DNA of 64,000 nt from Candidatus Poribacteria bacterium (GTDB lineage: Bacteria > Poribacteria > WGA-4E > WGA-3G): positions 59,733-123,732 of the forward strand of contig JAJEEK010000027.1 in assembly GCA_022821065.1 (NCBI GenBank). The letters are read 5' to 3'. The notes beneath the pieces were generated by a model. The model had not been told where the DNA came from and ran no database searches. It saw only the letters and a program-made list of their open reading frames with translations. Every line of letters begins with the position of its first letter. Positions within the stretch are counted from its first letter, which is position 1. This document shows positions 49,583 through 59,126 of the stretch, one piece after another. Position numbers and translations under genes: made by a program.

Positions 49583-50104
49583 ATGTCAACACCTTCTACA
49601 AGTACACAACAACACCGAGAAATGGCGACTGAAGAAGGACCTGTCGCTGTGGCGATTGTCACCGTGAGCGACACCCGCACGCCTGAAACAGACAAAAACG
49701 CAGTATTTCTGCGTGAACAACTCGCGGCAGAAGGGAACAGCGTCGCTGCGTACCAAATCATAAAAGACGAACCCGACCAAGTGGCGGCAGTGTTAGATAA
49801 AATGGCGGAAAGCGACGCACAGGTTATCCTATTCAACGGTGGCACGGGCATCGCCCCCCGCGATACGACGTTTGATATTCTCGATCGCAAATTGGAAAAG
49901 ACGTTGCCAGGGTTCGGTGAACTCTTTCGGATGTTCAGTTATGATCAGGTCGGTGCAGCGGCGATGCTATCGCGCGCAACGGCAGGCGTTTATCGCGGGA
50001 AAGTAGTTATCTCTACACCCGGATCAACGGCGGCTGTGCAACTCGCATGGGAAAAGCTGATCGGACCAGAATTGCAACATCTCGCCTGGGAAGTCGGACG
50101 TTAG
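49583..50104 (+). CDS. moaB: molybdenum cofactor biosynthesis protein MoaB-like
   Basis: [56 protein letters not shown]. Confidence 0.92.
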   Translation: MSTPSTSTQQHREMATEEGPVAVAIVTVSDTRTPETDKNAVFLREQLAAEGNSVAAYQIIKDEPDQVAAVLDKMAESDAQVILFNGGTGIAPRDTTFDILDRKLEKTLPGFGELFRMFSYDQVGAAAMLSRATAGVYRGKVVISTPGSTAAVQLAWEKLIGPELQHLAWEVGR

Positions 50105-50114
50105 TTCAGAGTTC

Positions 50115-51458
50115 CTACAAATCCCCAATATCTGAACCTACTTTTGAGATGGTGTATTCCCGTTTGCCTGATGGTGGCAATGGGATATCGTCAACAAGTT
50201 CAACTGTGACAACGACAGTCGTGCCGAGTGCATCTTGGATTCTCTGAACGAGATAACGGTGTGTCGCTTCTGTCCATTTTTCATTCGTAACGACTTTCAA
50301 GGTACAGTGTTTAAGCGATTCTTGGATAATCTGGAACTGTGTTACGCCATCAATGTCGTAGAACTGTTGCGTGAAATAGCCACCGTGTATTAAGGTTCCC
50401 CTTCTGGTTCGGAAGGTGGCGGTGGTGCGTCCGAGCAATTCCGCTAAGATAGGTAAGTCGCTACCGCATGGACATATCTCGTCGGAGAGCAGACCGACAT
50501 CTCCAATTCGATACCGAATAAACGGCATGGCGTAGTTATTAAGCTGCGTGATGAGGATCTCTCCGGGTTCAGTGTATGGATCTGGACTCTCTATCTCAAG
50601 GTAAAGATCGCGACAGTTGATATGCATCCGTCCCTCTGCACACTCCATTGCGATTAACCCGACTTCTCGGCTGCCGTAGCGATTGTGGACCTTTGTTTTG
50701 AAAACTAATTCTGCTAAGGTACGGTAATGCGGCTGTAGCATCTCGGCGGATGCTATGATTCCCTTCAATTTGCAAAGGGGGGTCAAGCCGTTCTTAGAGA
50801 TAAATTTAGCGAATTGATACAGCGAGGACGGATAGGCGAGAATTGTCTGCGGTTGACACTGGTTCATTTTTTCAAAAGCTGCCCACATTGCTGTGTCTGT
50901 GAGACGAAACCCGTTGAGCCAGTACTGATTCCGCCAGAAAGTGTCAAGTTGATGTTTCCAAGGTCTATCTTCTCTTAAATCTGCTAAGGATCCCCAGATG
51001 ATCAGTTGTGGTTCGCCGAAATTCCAACCGGCCCACTGATCGAAATAGTAGACACTCAGATTCCGTTGATTCCAATAGTTTCTGTCCTGATAGAACGTAA
51101 GTGGTGCGCCTGTTGATCCGCCGGTAGCATTCCTGATTCGCTGTTTCCGCGTGAAAGCTGTAGAAGAGAGGCTATCCAAATGTTCCCGAATATCCTGTTT
51201 CTCAAGTGGCGGAATCCGCGATATATCAGAATGTGCTGTCTTTAGAATTTCGCGGTAGTACGGTGTTGTCCGATAGGCGTGTTTAAGAAGGCGTTCTAAG
51301 CGTTGTGCTTGAAACGCTTCAATATTTTCCCGGGGCGCGTCTAAAATCTTGGTTGTTTGCGAGAATTGGGTGTTATAATCCAAGCCTTTCCGATAAGTAT
51401 TATAGGCGTGCCACGCTACTTTTGAGAGCAACCGCTTGGTAAAATGACGGATTGGCAC
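50115..51458 (-). CDS. phenylacetate-CoA ligase/CapK-like adenylate-forming enzyme
   Basis: ATGGSTGAPLTFYQD, YGSREVGLIAMEC, RYRIGDVGLL. Confidence 0.88.
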   Translation of the reverse strand: MPIRHFTKRLLSKVAWHAYNTYRKGLDYNTQFSQTTKILDAPRENIEAFQAQRLERLLKHAYRTTPYYREILKTAHSDISRIPPLEKQDIREHLDSLSSTAFTRKQRIRNATGGSTGAPLTFYQDRNYWNQRNLSVYYFDQWAGWNFGEPQLIIWGSLADLREDRPWKHQLDTFWRNQYWLNGFRLTDTAMWAAFEKMNQCQPQTILAYPSSLYQFAKFISKNGLTPLCKLKGIIASAEMLQPHYRTLAELVFKTKVHNRYGSREVGLIAMECAEGRMHINCRDLYLEIESPDPYTEPGEILITQLNNYAMPFIRYRIGDVGLLSDEICPCGSDLPILAELLGRTTATFRTRRGTLIHGGYFTQQFYDIDGVTQFQIIQESLKHCTLKVVTNEKWTEATHRYLVQRIQDALGTTVVVTVELVDDIPLPPSGKREYTISKVGSDIGDL

Positions 51459-51464
51459 AATAGC

Positions 51465-52952
51465 TCAAGACCTCCGTCTGAGTGTGTCAACTTTCGGCGA
51501 ATATCCTTCTGGGAACTGATCGCTCACAGAACGTCCATCTTGGAAAAGTTGGCCAGCATCTGGGTTCTCAGGTTCTGTCGGTGGTGGGAATTCTCGCCAT
51601 CTATTCCCGTCAAGTGGAAGTTCGTAACCATCGTTGCGGAACCATTCAATCAAGCGTTCTCGGTAGTCGGTGAGGATCCTGCCGGACGCGGGATTCCCTG
51701 CGAGACTTCGTTCATCAAGCCTATCTGGCAAACGTCTAAAGAGCCATTCTTGCCGATCAGCAGCGGAATAGATGTATTTGTACTCGTCAGTCAGTAGCAT
51801 ATACAGACCTGTACCTTCTTGCCCCAATTGTCCGACGATAGCGTCACGCTGTGTCTCTCCGTTAGCGGTAGCTGCGAGATCAACACCGTCTCGGTCTTCT
51901 TGTAGCGGCAAACCGGCGGCAGCGAGACTGGTGGGTAGGACATCGACGAGACTTGTAGGTGTATCACACTGTGCACCTGCCTCAAAGCGTTCTGGGTATT
52001 GGACAAGCAGCGGGATCCGTGCAGCCGGATCGAGGAAAGAGCGTTTGCCGTAGCAATCATAGTCGCCGAGCAATTCACCGTGGTCAGATGTGTAAACGAT
52101 CAGCGTATTGTCCAATTCGCCCACAGATTCGAGATGGTCAAGGATTCTGCCGACCTGGTAGTCAATGAAAGAGATCGTTGCATAGTAAGCGGCGCGCATC
52201 GTCCGGAGGAGGTTCATATCTCGTCCTTGATCGCGGTATTTGTAACGGTTCTGGTGTCGGTTCCAGTAGGTATGCAGATGCTCATAATCGGGCGGTAGGA
52301 ACGGTAGTGGCATTTCGACGGTGCGGTAAAGCCGGTTCCACGGCACGGGTGACTCAAATGGCGGGTGCGGTTTAATGAAGCTGCTCCAACACAAGAACGG
52401 ACGCTCGGTATCGCGTTGAGAGAGGAATTGGAGTGTTCTATCCCCGACCCACTGCGTGTGGTGTAGCCGCTCCGGGAGCTGCGACGGTTGTGGGATATAG
52501 TAGTATTCGCTCCGCTCGCCGTGTGGCGCGACGACGTGATCGTATCCGTTTTCTGCGAGAAACGCCGTGAAATCGTCAGGACCGGCACCCTCTTCGGAAA
52601 AGTCTCGCGTCTCAAATCCCCACATCTTGCGTCCTTGGGGCGTGAAGTGCATCTTACCGATACCGTGTGTTTGATAGCCTGCCTCGTTTAGCAGTTCCAT
52701 CACAGAGGTGCGATCTTGGGGCATACCAGCGTTACTGGTGGATCCTGTTTGATGTGCCCACTGTCCAAGCAAGAAGCTACAGCGTGAAGCAACGCACACG
52801 GGGGATGGGCAGTATGCCGAAGTGAAACTCGTTCCGCCTCGCACAATTCGGTCTAAAGCCGGTGTCTGGATAATAGGATTGCCGAGTGCGCCGATGGTAT
52901 CAAAACGCTGCTGATCGGTCATAAGAAAAAGGATGTTGGGCTGTTTTGCCAT
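51465..52952 (-). CDS. sulfatase
   Basis: MAKQPNILFLMTDQQRFDTIGALGN; CVASR formylglycine motif; GIGKMHF. Confidence 0.94.
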   Translation of the reverse strand: MAKQPNILFLMTDQQRFDTIGALGNPIIQTPALDRIVRGGTSFTSAYCPSPVCVASRCSFLLGQWAHQTGSTSNAGMPQDRTSVMELLNEAGYQTHGIGKMHFTPQGRKMWGFETRDFSEEGAGPDDFTAFLAENGYDHVVAPHGERSEYYYIPQPSQLPERLHHTQWVGDRTLQFLSQRDTERPFLCWSSFIKPHPPFESPVPWNRLYRTVEMPLPFLPPDYEHLHTYWNRHQNRYKYRDQGRDMNLLRTMRAAYYATISFIDYQVGRILDHLESVGELDNTLIVYTSDHGELLGDYDCYGKRSFLDPAARIPLLVQYPERFEAGAQCDTPTSLVDVLPTSLAAAGLPLQEDRDGVDLAATANGETQRDAIVGQLGQEGTGLYMLLTDEYKYIYSAADRQEWLFRRLPDRLDERSLAGNPASGRILTDYRERLIEWFRNDGYELPLDGNRWREFPPPTEPENPDAGQLFQDGRSVSDQFPEGYSPKVDTLRRRS

Positions 52953-53103
52953 GAGGGGTCCGTTCCTTTCATAAAGAATGTGTTTTAGATTACGCCTGAA
53001 ATATACGGATAGCATAGCACTTTTTTAAGTAGAATGCAACTAATCTTTAGCAAACTGCACGGTTATTTATAGTAAAGTTTAGAATTAATAGGACACTCCG
53101 AAC

Positions 53104-53169
53104 CGGTTCGGTTAGAAACCGAACCTACCGGTCTTGGGGCCAAAATTCGCCGAAAAAGCCGAGAACTAA
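53104..53169. repeat. GGTTCGGTT-hairpin repeat family, copy 2
   Basis: GGTTCGGTT-AGA-AACCGAACC perfect stem then CTACCGGTCTTGGGGCCAAAATT...CCGAGAACTAA. Confidence 0.8.
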
Positions 53170-53211
53170 ATATCCCTATAGCAAATCGTGCGATTCCATG
53201 AAGATTTATTG

Positions 53212-53240
53212 TTGACACTTGATCGCCTATATGGTATTAT
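53212..53240 (+). promoter_or_regulatory. sigma70-type promoter (TTGACA-N17-TATTAT)
   Basis: consensus boxes upstream of 53302. Confidence 0.55.
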
Positions 53241-53301
53241 TTCTACTGTTAGCGCGGTATAAGAACAACTTCGCCAAGTCCCTTTCGGAAAATATTAACA
53301 G

Positions 53302-53499
53302 ATGCAAAAGTGGTATGAAAACAGAAAACTCCTGAATACGTTTATTGTATTGATGTGTGTTAGTTTTATCGCCTATATTTTCTTTCAATGGACATGGGGG
53401 TTACCTTTGACCTTGTGCACTGGAACGGCAATTATGGTGAGAGGCGTTGTAAAAATTACGATGCGGATGCGAAGTAGAAAAAGACACAATGAGAAATAG
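53302..53499 (+). CDS. small membrane protein, hypothetical
   Basis: 65 aa, two hydrophobic segments, promoter upstream. Confidence 0.5.
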   Translation: MQKWYENRKLLNTFIVLMCVSFIAYIFFQWTWGLPLTLCTGTAIMVRGVVKITMRMRSRKRHNEK

Positions 53500-53560
53500 C
53501 AGTCAGCAGCCCGTAAAGAGGCGGGCAGTATGTTATAACTCGCTTTTCAGAAGCACACGC

Positions 53561-53648
53561 AGCTTGAAACGAAGTGGAAAGCAGATATACGGAGAGAGAC
53601 ACGAAGGCCTCAAACCCAGCTGACCGAACCGGAAGGAAAATAAAAAAT
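53561..53648 (+). promoter_or_regulatory. conserved leader copy 2 upstream of molybdopterin oxidoreductase gene
   Basis: AGCTTGAAACGAAGTGGAAAGCAGAT...GACCGAACCGGAAGGAAAATAAAAAAT. Confidence 0.6.
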
Positions 53649-54641
53649 ATGAAAAGACGAAAATTCATAAAACTGAGCGCGATTAGTGCAGCGGGATTGG
53701 TTCTACCCGTTCAATTGGAAGTACAAGCAGAGGCAAAACTGTTACTTAAACCGAGGACCTTTGTAACACCTAACGCCGATTTTTATGTTCTACAAATCGG
53801 TGATCCGGCTGAACTTGACGCTAAAACATGGCGGATGGGGGTTAGCGGTTTAGTAGAACAGCGGGCGCAAGTGTTGCAGCTTAAAGATATCAAGGCGATG
53901 GAACCCGTTACAGTGACGCGAACTTTAAAATGTATCGGCGACCCGATCGGTACAGAACAGATGAGCAATGCGGAATGGAAAGGGGCTCGACTGCGCGACC
54001 TGCTTGAGAGGGTCGGACCGAAACCGGAAGCGAAAGTGGTTGTTTTCCGATGTGCAGACGGTTATCATACAGCGATTCCGCTGGCGGACGCCATGCGTGA
54101 GGAGACAGTCCTCGCTTATGAAATGAACGGTGTACCACTTCCGACGGAACACGGTTTCCCGGTCAGGCTGCTTAATCCGGGGCACTACGGCACAAAGAAT
54201 CCGAAATGGATAACGAGTATCCAGTTGGCGAAAGAACACGAAAGTTACTGGGAGAAACAGGGTTGGGACCCGATAGCGCACGTGAAACTCGCCACAATGA
54301 TTGGGACACCAAGTGAGGGTGAGGAAATCCCGGGTGGTAAGATCTATACAGTGAGCGGTGCGGCGTTCGATGCGGGCAACCACGGTGGTATAAAGAAAGT
54401 AGAAGTTAGTATTGACTACGGACAGACGTGGGAAGAGGCAGAAATTTGGGCGCAGGATACGCCACTCTCATGGGTACTCTGGAAATGGGAGTGGCAGGTT
54501 CCTGAGAAATCGGAGCCTGTTGAGATTTACGCACGAGCCACCGGCAACAGCGGCGTTATACAAGACGAAATCGGTATTGAAGTAGAACCAGTTGGAGCGA
54601 CAGGCTATCATATAATTGATGCGGCGATTGTGATGCCATAA
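53649..54641 (+). CDS. sulfite oxidase-family molybdopterin-dependent oxidoreductase
   Basis: secretion signal MKRRKFIKLSAISAAGLVLP; TRTLKCIGDPIGTEQMSNAEWKGARLRDLLERVG; C-terminal dimerisation-like domain. Confidence 0.88.
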   Translation: MKRRKFIKLSAISAAGLVLPVQLEVQAEAKLLLKPRTFVTPNADFYVLQIGDPAELDAKTWRMGVSGLVEQRAQVLQLKDIKAMEPVTVTRTLKCIGDPIGTEQMSNAEWKGARLRDLLERVGPKPEAKVVVFRCADGYHTAIPLADAMREETVLAYEMNGVPLPTEHGFPVRLLNPGHYGTKNPKWITSIQLAKEHESYWEKQGWDPIAHVKLATMIGTPSEGEEIPGGKIYTVSGAAFDAGNHGGIKKVEVSIDYGQTWEEAEIWAQDTPLSWVLWKWEWQVPEKSEPVEIYARATGNSGVIQDEIGIEVEPVGATGYHIIDAAIVMP

Positions 54642-54663
54642 CATTAGGTGCGGACAACATAAT

Positions 54664-55878
54664 ATGCGCCAACTCTGGTCAGGCAAGTTTTGGATAACGA
54701 GTGCCACTAAAACGTTCCAACTGTTTACAGTTTATCTTCCTGTCTTGCTAATCGACCTCGCTTTTAGCGGTATCATAACCAACACCTCTTTTTATACGAG
54801 TTACTTAGGGCTCTCCTCGACCTTTTTAGGTGTGCTGAAGGCAGTTATGACTGCCTTCTTTGTGGTACTTGCGATTCCGTTTGGACGGTTGTCGGATCGA
54901 ATAGAGCGTCGGTATGTACTTTACATGGCGTGCCTCATACTTGGCGCTGTCAGTATTGGGTTACCGTACTGCCGAAATAGCACACACCTGATGCTTATCT
55001 TTCCCGGCATCGGTATCAGTATGGCACTCTTCTGGCCCGCTTATGAGGCGTGGCTTGCTGAGCGCGAGGGTGAAGGGAAGTTAATCCAACGGGTGATGCT
55101 CTTTAACATATTCTGGAGCATTGGCGTTACCTTAGGTCCTGCCCTCTCAAGTTATCTCTATGGTGATACGAACCCGTTTAGATCTTTCTATCTTGCGGCA
55201 ATTTTTAGTTTACTCACCTTGGTAACAATTGTAGCGAACAGTCTGCAAGCACCTGCTATCACGGAAACCTCTCCAATGGAACCCTCCGAAGTGCTTTATC
55301 CACCTTTATCTGTTCGGACGACCTATCTCAACTTGGCGCGTTGTGCGAATTTTGCGTCGTGGTTTGTGCTCGGTGTATTACGTCGCCTCGCACCGAAGCT
55401 CACGAAAGAAATGGGAATGGCTACGTCAACATTCGGTAACTTGATGCTGACCCTCGGCGGTATCCAGACGTTAGCGTTTTTTGTTCTTGGGACCGGCTAC
55501 TCAACGCGATGGCATTACCGTTTCGCACCGATGCTCATCGTTCAGCTCTTAACGATTCTCAGTTTCGTCGGAATATGGAGCCTCCAAAACACACCGCTGT
55601 GGACTTTTCTGTTTGGATTGATCGGTGTGTCTGCTGCTTTCACCTACTTCAGTAGCCTCTATTATGGATTAGATCGGCACGCCGACAAGGGGAATAAGAG
55701 CGGTTGGCACGAAGGGATATTGGGATTAGGAATTCTGCTGGGTCCGTTGTTAGGGGGTGTCTTAGCGGATTCGCGGTTCGGTACGAAGAGTCCGTACCTG
55801 CTCTGTGCGGTGGCAATTGCTATCGCGATTGTGATAGAAATTTTCGTTTATTTTACCGCGACACGGCAAGTGGATTAG
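54664..55878 (+). CDS. MFS transporter
   Basis: multi-TM; FGRLSDRIERRYVLYMACLIL. Confidence 0.87.
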   Translation: MRQLWSGKFWITSATKTFQLFTVYLPVLLIDLAFSGIITNTSFYTSYLGLSSTFLGVLKAVMTAFFVVLAIPFGRLSDRIERRYVLYMACLILGAVSIGLPYCRNSTHLMLIFPGIGISMALFWPAYEAWLAEREGEGKLIQRVMLFNIFWSIGVTLGPALSSYLYGDTNPFRSFYLAAIFSLLTLVTIVANSLQAPAITETSPMEPSEVLYPPLSVRTTYLNLARCANFASWFVLGVLRRLAPKLTKEMGMATSTFGNLMLTLGGIQTLAFFVLGTGYSTRWHYRFAPMLIVQLLTILSFVGIWSLQNTPLWTFLFGLIGVSAAFTYFSSLYYGLDRHADKGNKSGWHEGILGLGILLGPLLGGVLADSRFGTKSPYLLCAVAIAIAIVIEIFVYFTATRQVD

Positions 55879-56288
55879 GGCCCGAAGAAGATCGCTTTCA
55901 CAATATAAAGGAGTATGGCACCGCCAATGCCGATCGATATTTTCTTTATCCACTCAACTTCGGTAGTTGTTTTTTTCATGGTTGCCGTGAGTGTTGATAT
56001 GTACTCGTAAGTTTTGTCGAAACGCTCATCAATCTTTTCAAGGTGATTTTCAATTTTGTCAAAGCGTTCATTAATTACGCCAAACTGTTTATCATGATAA
56101 TCCACGCGGAAGTTAAGCTTATCGTGGTGCTGCTCGAGGCTATCCAAACGGTTCTCAAGATTAGCGAACCGTTTATCAAAACGCTCTTCAACCCCATCAA
56201 ATCGTTTATTAATTTCATCAAATTTCTGGTTAACAAGGTCAAAACCTTGTTTCATAGTTTCAAGTATAATCTTTTGGTCTTCAGTCAT
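55875..56288 (-). CDS. coiled-coil protein with C-terminal TM
   Basis: heptad-like FDxxxxRFD repeats, C-terminal IGGAILLYIVKAIFFGP. Confidence 0.7.
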   Translation of the reverse strand: MTEDQKIILETMKQGFDLVNQKFDEINKRFDGVEERFDKRFANLENRLDSLEQHHDKLNFRVDYHDKQFGVINERFDKIENHLEKIDERFDKTYEYISTLTATMKKTTTEVEWIKKISIGIGGAILLYIVKAIFFGP

Positions 56289-56371
56289 TTTATGTTCCTT
56301 TCGAGAAAATTTTTACTGATTAACAATAGCATACCAAAACCTTTGCTAAAAGTCAAGCAACGTTTTAAAGT

Positions 56372-57502
56372 TTAAGTGTATTCGGTTCTCAAGAGATTCG
56401 TCATGATGTAGTCTTCATCAGGTGTAACGCCGAGTCCGGGGCCATCTGGTACTGTTACGACATGGTCATGTATTTCGATGCCTTGTACTGCCATCGTTTC
56501 TAAAAAAGCGGGTGCGTTGAGTTCAGCAGGAAGCACAAGATCCAAAGTTGAGAAGAGATGCACACTGGCAATGAATCCGATACCGGCTTCCGTCAAACCG
56601 CTACCGAGGAGTTCTAACGCATTGGCTTCTGCAACATGGACGCTCTTAAGACATTCGGCTAAGCCGCCGGATTTACAGACTTTCAAGACAACAGCATCAG
56701 CACACTCCAAGCGTGCGATTTTCGCCAGATCGTAGTAAGTGAAACAGCCTTCATCAATAGCGATCGGAACCGGTGCATCACTTCGAACTCGTTTCATGCC
56801 GAACCAATCTTGGCTCGCGACCGGTTGCTCCATACAATAGACCTCTCGGATATCTGTGACCCGTTGTAGTAGTTCAAGCGCGTTAGAGGGTGTATAGGAC
56901 TGATTGGCGTCAATCCAGAGTTTGGCATCTGGTGCGGCTTCGTTCACGGCGCGGAGCCGTTCTTCATCTGCGCCAGGTGTACCGGCAACTTTAACCTTGA
57001 AACAAGAACACGGCGCTAAGGCTTTCGCTTTGAGTGCCATAATCTCTGGTGTGTCAATGCTCAAAGCATAACTAAGCGGGAGCGTGTCGTGTCGTTTGCC
57101 ACCGAAGAGCGTATGTAGCGGGAGATCAAGAATACGTCCACGCAGATCGTGCAATGCTATGTCCACTGCTGCTTTAGCGAAAGGGTGGCCGTTACTGACT
57201 GCGGGTTTCAATGCGTTATAGATGGCATCGTGGATTACGTTGAGATTGAGCGGATCTTTTCCGAGGAGCAGGGGCGCGATGTGGTGTCGAATTGTGGTTG
57301 TAATGGATTCGGTCGTCTCGTAACTCCACGAAGGGAGTGCGCGTTGTTCGCCCCAACCGATGTACCCGTCGTCTGTTGTGATTTTAACAAAGACGTGATC
57401 GCCTGCGGAGCCGGTATCCCCAACAAAACCCGTGCCGATATTGAAGACATCCTTCATCCCGACAGCAGTCGGATAAACGTCTACGTGTGCTATTTTACGC
57501 AT
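56372..57502 (-). CDS. mandelate racemase/enolase superfamily dehydratase or epimerase
   Basis: FKVKVAGTPGADEERLRAVNEAAPDAKLWIDANQSYTP, IAIDEGC. Confidence 0.9.
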   Translation of the reverse strand: MRKIAHVDVYPTAVGMKDVFNIGTGFVGDTGSAGDHVFVKITTDDGYIGWGEQRALPSWSYETTESITTTIRHHIAPLLLGKDPLNLNVIHDAIYNALKPAVSNGHPFAKAAVDIALHDLRGRILDLPLHTLFGGKRHDTLPLSYALSIDTPEIMALKAKALAPCSCFKVKVAGTPGADEERLRAVNEAAPDAKLWIDANQSYTPSNALELLQRVTDIREVYCMEQPVASQDWFGMKRVRSDAPVPIAIDEGCFTYYDLAKIARLECADAVVLKVCKSGGLAECLKSVHVAEANALELLGSGLTEAGIGFIASVHLFSTLDLVLPAELNAPAFLETMAVQGIEIHDHVVTVPDGPGLGVTPDEDYIMTNLLRTEYT

Positions 57503-57567
57503 GTCCTTTTAATTTCCCTTGCGGTTACTGGCGGTTTTAGAGTGTTTAATGTGTTATTGTATGGCGC

Positions 57568-57735
57568 TTAAGAAACACTTTCTTCACATTGGATTTTAGC
57601 GTTTTCAAAAACCCTCCATTCCATTACGGGCTTACGGTTTTGTTTTTCGCCAATATAGTCTATTATTTCCAAGCCCGAAGTTTCTACAAATTTTAGCACA
57701 GTTGCCGTGCATTCGTCAAAACAATTCCGTTGACA
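57568..57735 (-). pseudogene. possible 3' gene remnant, no ATG start
   Basis: open frame read by hand: NCFDECTATVLKFVETSGLEIIDYIGEKQNRKPVMEWRVFENAKIQCEESVS*. Confidence 0.35.
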
Positions 57736-57758
57736 TCTTCGGTGTTATCGTTTATAGT
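57730..57758 (+). promoter_or_regulatory. sigma70-type promoter (TTGACA-N17-TATAGT)
   Basis: consensus boxes. Confidence 0.45.
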
Positions 57759-57803
57759 AACGGATATTCGAGTTCCTATACATCGTTGGGAAGGAAACCT
57801 GCA

Positions 57804-58070
57804 ATGTTATTTGCGATTTTTGTAATTCTTATGCCTGCTACCATTTGGTTGATCCTGCATCTCATGTCTCGGCGGGAGAATGATAGTGAATCAGATGGTC
57901 CCACAGAGCCGATAGAGGTCTGCGCGATCTGCCAAGAGGAGTTTCCGATGACCCAACTGCTCGAAAAAGAGGTCGGCGAATACGGTAGAATTTACTGTTT
58001 CTGCGGACAATGTATTGAAAACCTTTATCAGGAATATCAGAATACAACAGACACCAAAATTGGAGAGTGA
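57804..58070 (+). CDS. small membrane-anchored Cys-pair protein, hypothetical
   Basis: N-terminal TM then CAICQEEFPM...YCFCGQC zinc-finger-like pairs. Confidence 0.55.
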   Translation: MLFAIFVILMPATIWLILHLMSRRENDSESDGPTEPIEVCAICQEEFPMTQLLEKEVGEYGRIYCFCGQCIENLYQEYQNTTDTKIGE

Positions 58071-58073
58071 AAT

Positions 58074-59117
58074 ATGTATGATTTGGTTACGTTTGGGGAA
58101 GCGATGATTCGTCTCACTTCGCCAGAGTTTATGCGTCTTGAGAACGCGACCACCTTATCAATTACGGCGGGTGGCGCGGAGATGAACGTCGCTGTCAATG
58201 CCGCGCAACTCGGACTGCAGACGGCATGGGTCTCACGGCTTGTAGATAACTGGTCTGGTCGTTACATCCGGAACAAAGGACGTGAACTCGGCGTGGATAT
58301 GTCGAACATCGTCTGGGTGGATTTCGATGGTGTCGGCTTAGAACGGAATGGGTTCTATCATCTCGAAATGGGTGCCGGACCTCGTGCGAGTAGCGTTACG
58401 TATGACCGTGGGCATTCTGCGATCTCCAAAGTCCAACCCGGTGAAATTGATTGGGCATCTGTCTTTAGCAACGCGCGGTGGTTCCACCTGAGTGGCATTA
58501 CCCCGGCTTTATCGGAATCTGCAGCGGCAGTCTCGGCAGAGGCACTTCAAGCGGCGCGTGCAGCGGGTGTCAAAACCAGCTATGATCTAAACTTCCGATC
58601 AAAATTATGGAGTGCTGAGGAAGCGCAAGCAGCGAACCGACCGATGATGGAACATGTCTCTGTTCTCATCGGTAACGAAGAAGATTTCGAGAAATCGCTC
58701 GGCTTCGCAGCAGAAGGGACGACCGAATCCTACAGCAAACTTGAACCCGAAAGTTACAAGGCAGTCGCGCAGCGTGTCAAAGACGCTTTTCCGAACATTG
58801 AGATGATCGGTACGACGCTAAGAGATGCGAAAACCGGTTGGCTCAACGACTGGCGGACGCTCCTCTTCGACGGTGAAGAATTCTATCTCTCCCGTATCTA
58901 TGAGAACTTGGAGTTAGTTGACCGTGTGGGGGGTGGTGATAGTTTCTCGTCTGGGTTAATCTATTGTCTGCTGAACGGTAAATCGCCTCAAGAGGCAGTC
59001 GATTTCGCGGGTGGATATTCCGCCTTAGCGCACACATTCCCCGGCGACTTCAACTGGGCAACAGCAGAAGAGGCAGAGAAGGCGATGCAAGCCGGTGGCG
59101 TGCGTATTAGCCGATAA
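58074..59117 (+). CDS. PfkB-family sugar kinase, 2-keto-3-deoxygluconate kinase-like
   Basis: VTFGEAMIRLTSPE, GGAEMNVAVNAAQLG, DRVGGGDSFSSGLIY. Confidence 0.9.
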   Translation: MYDLVTFGEAMIRLTSPEFMRLENATTLSITAGGAEMNVAVNAAQLGLQTAWVSRLVDNWSGRYIRNKGRELGVDMSNIVWVDFDGVGLERNGFYHLEMGAGPRASSVTYDRGHSAISKVQPGEIDWASVFSNARWFHLSGITPALSESAAAVSAEALQAARAAGVKTSYDLNFRSKLWSAEEAQAANRPMMEHVSVLIGNEEDFEKSLGFAAEGTTESYSKLEPESYKAVAQRVKDAFPNIEMIGTTLRDAKTGWLNDWRTLLFDGEEFYLSRIYENLELVDRVGGGDSFSSGLIYCLLNGKSPQEAVDFAGGYSALAHTFPGDFNWATAEEAEKAMQAGGVRISR

Positions 59118-59126
59118 AAGAAAAAT

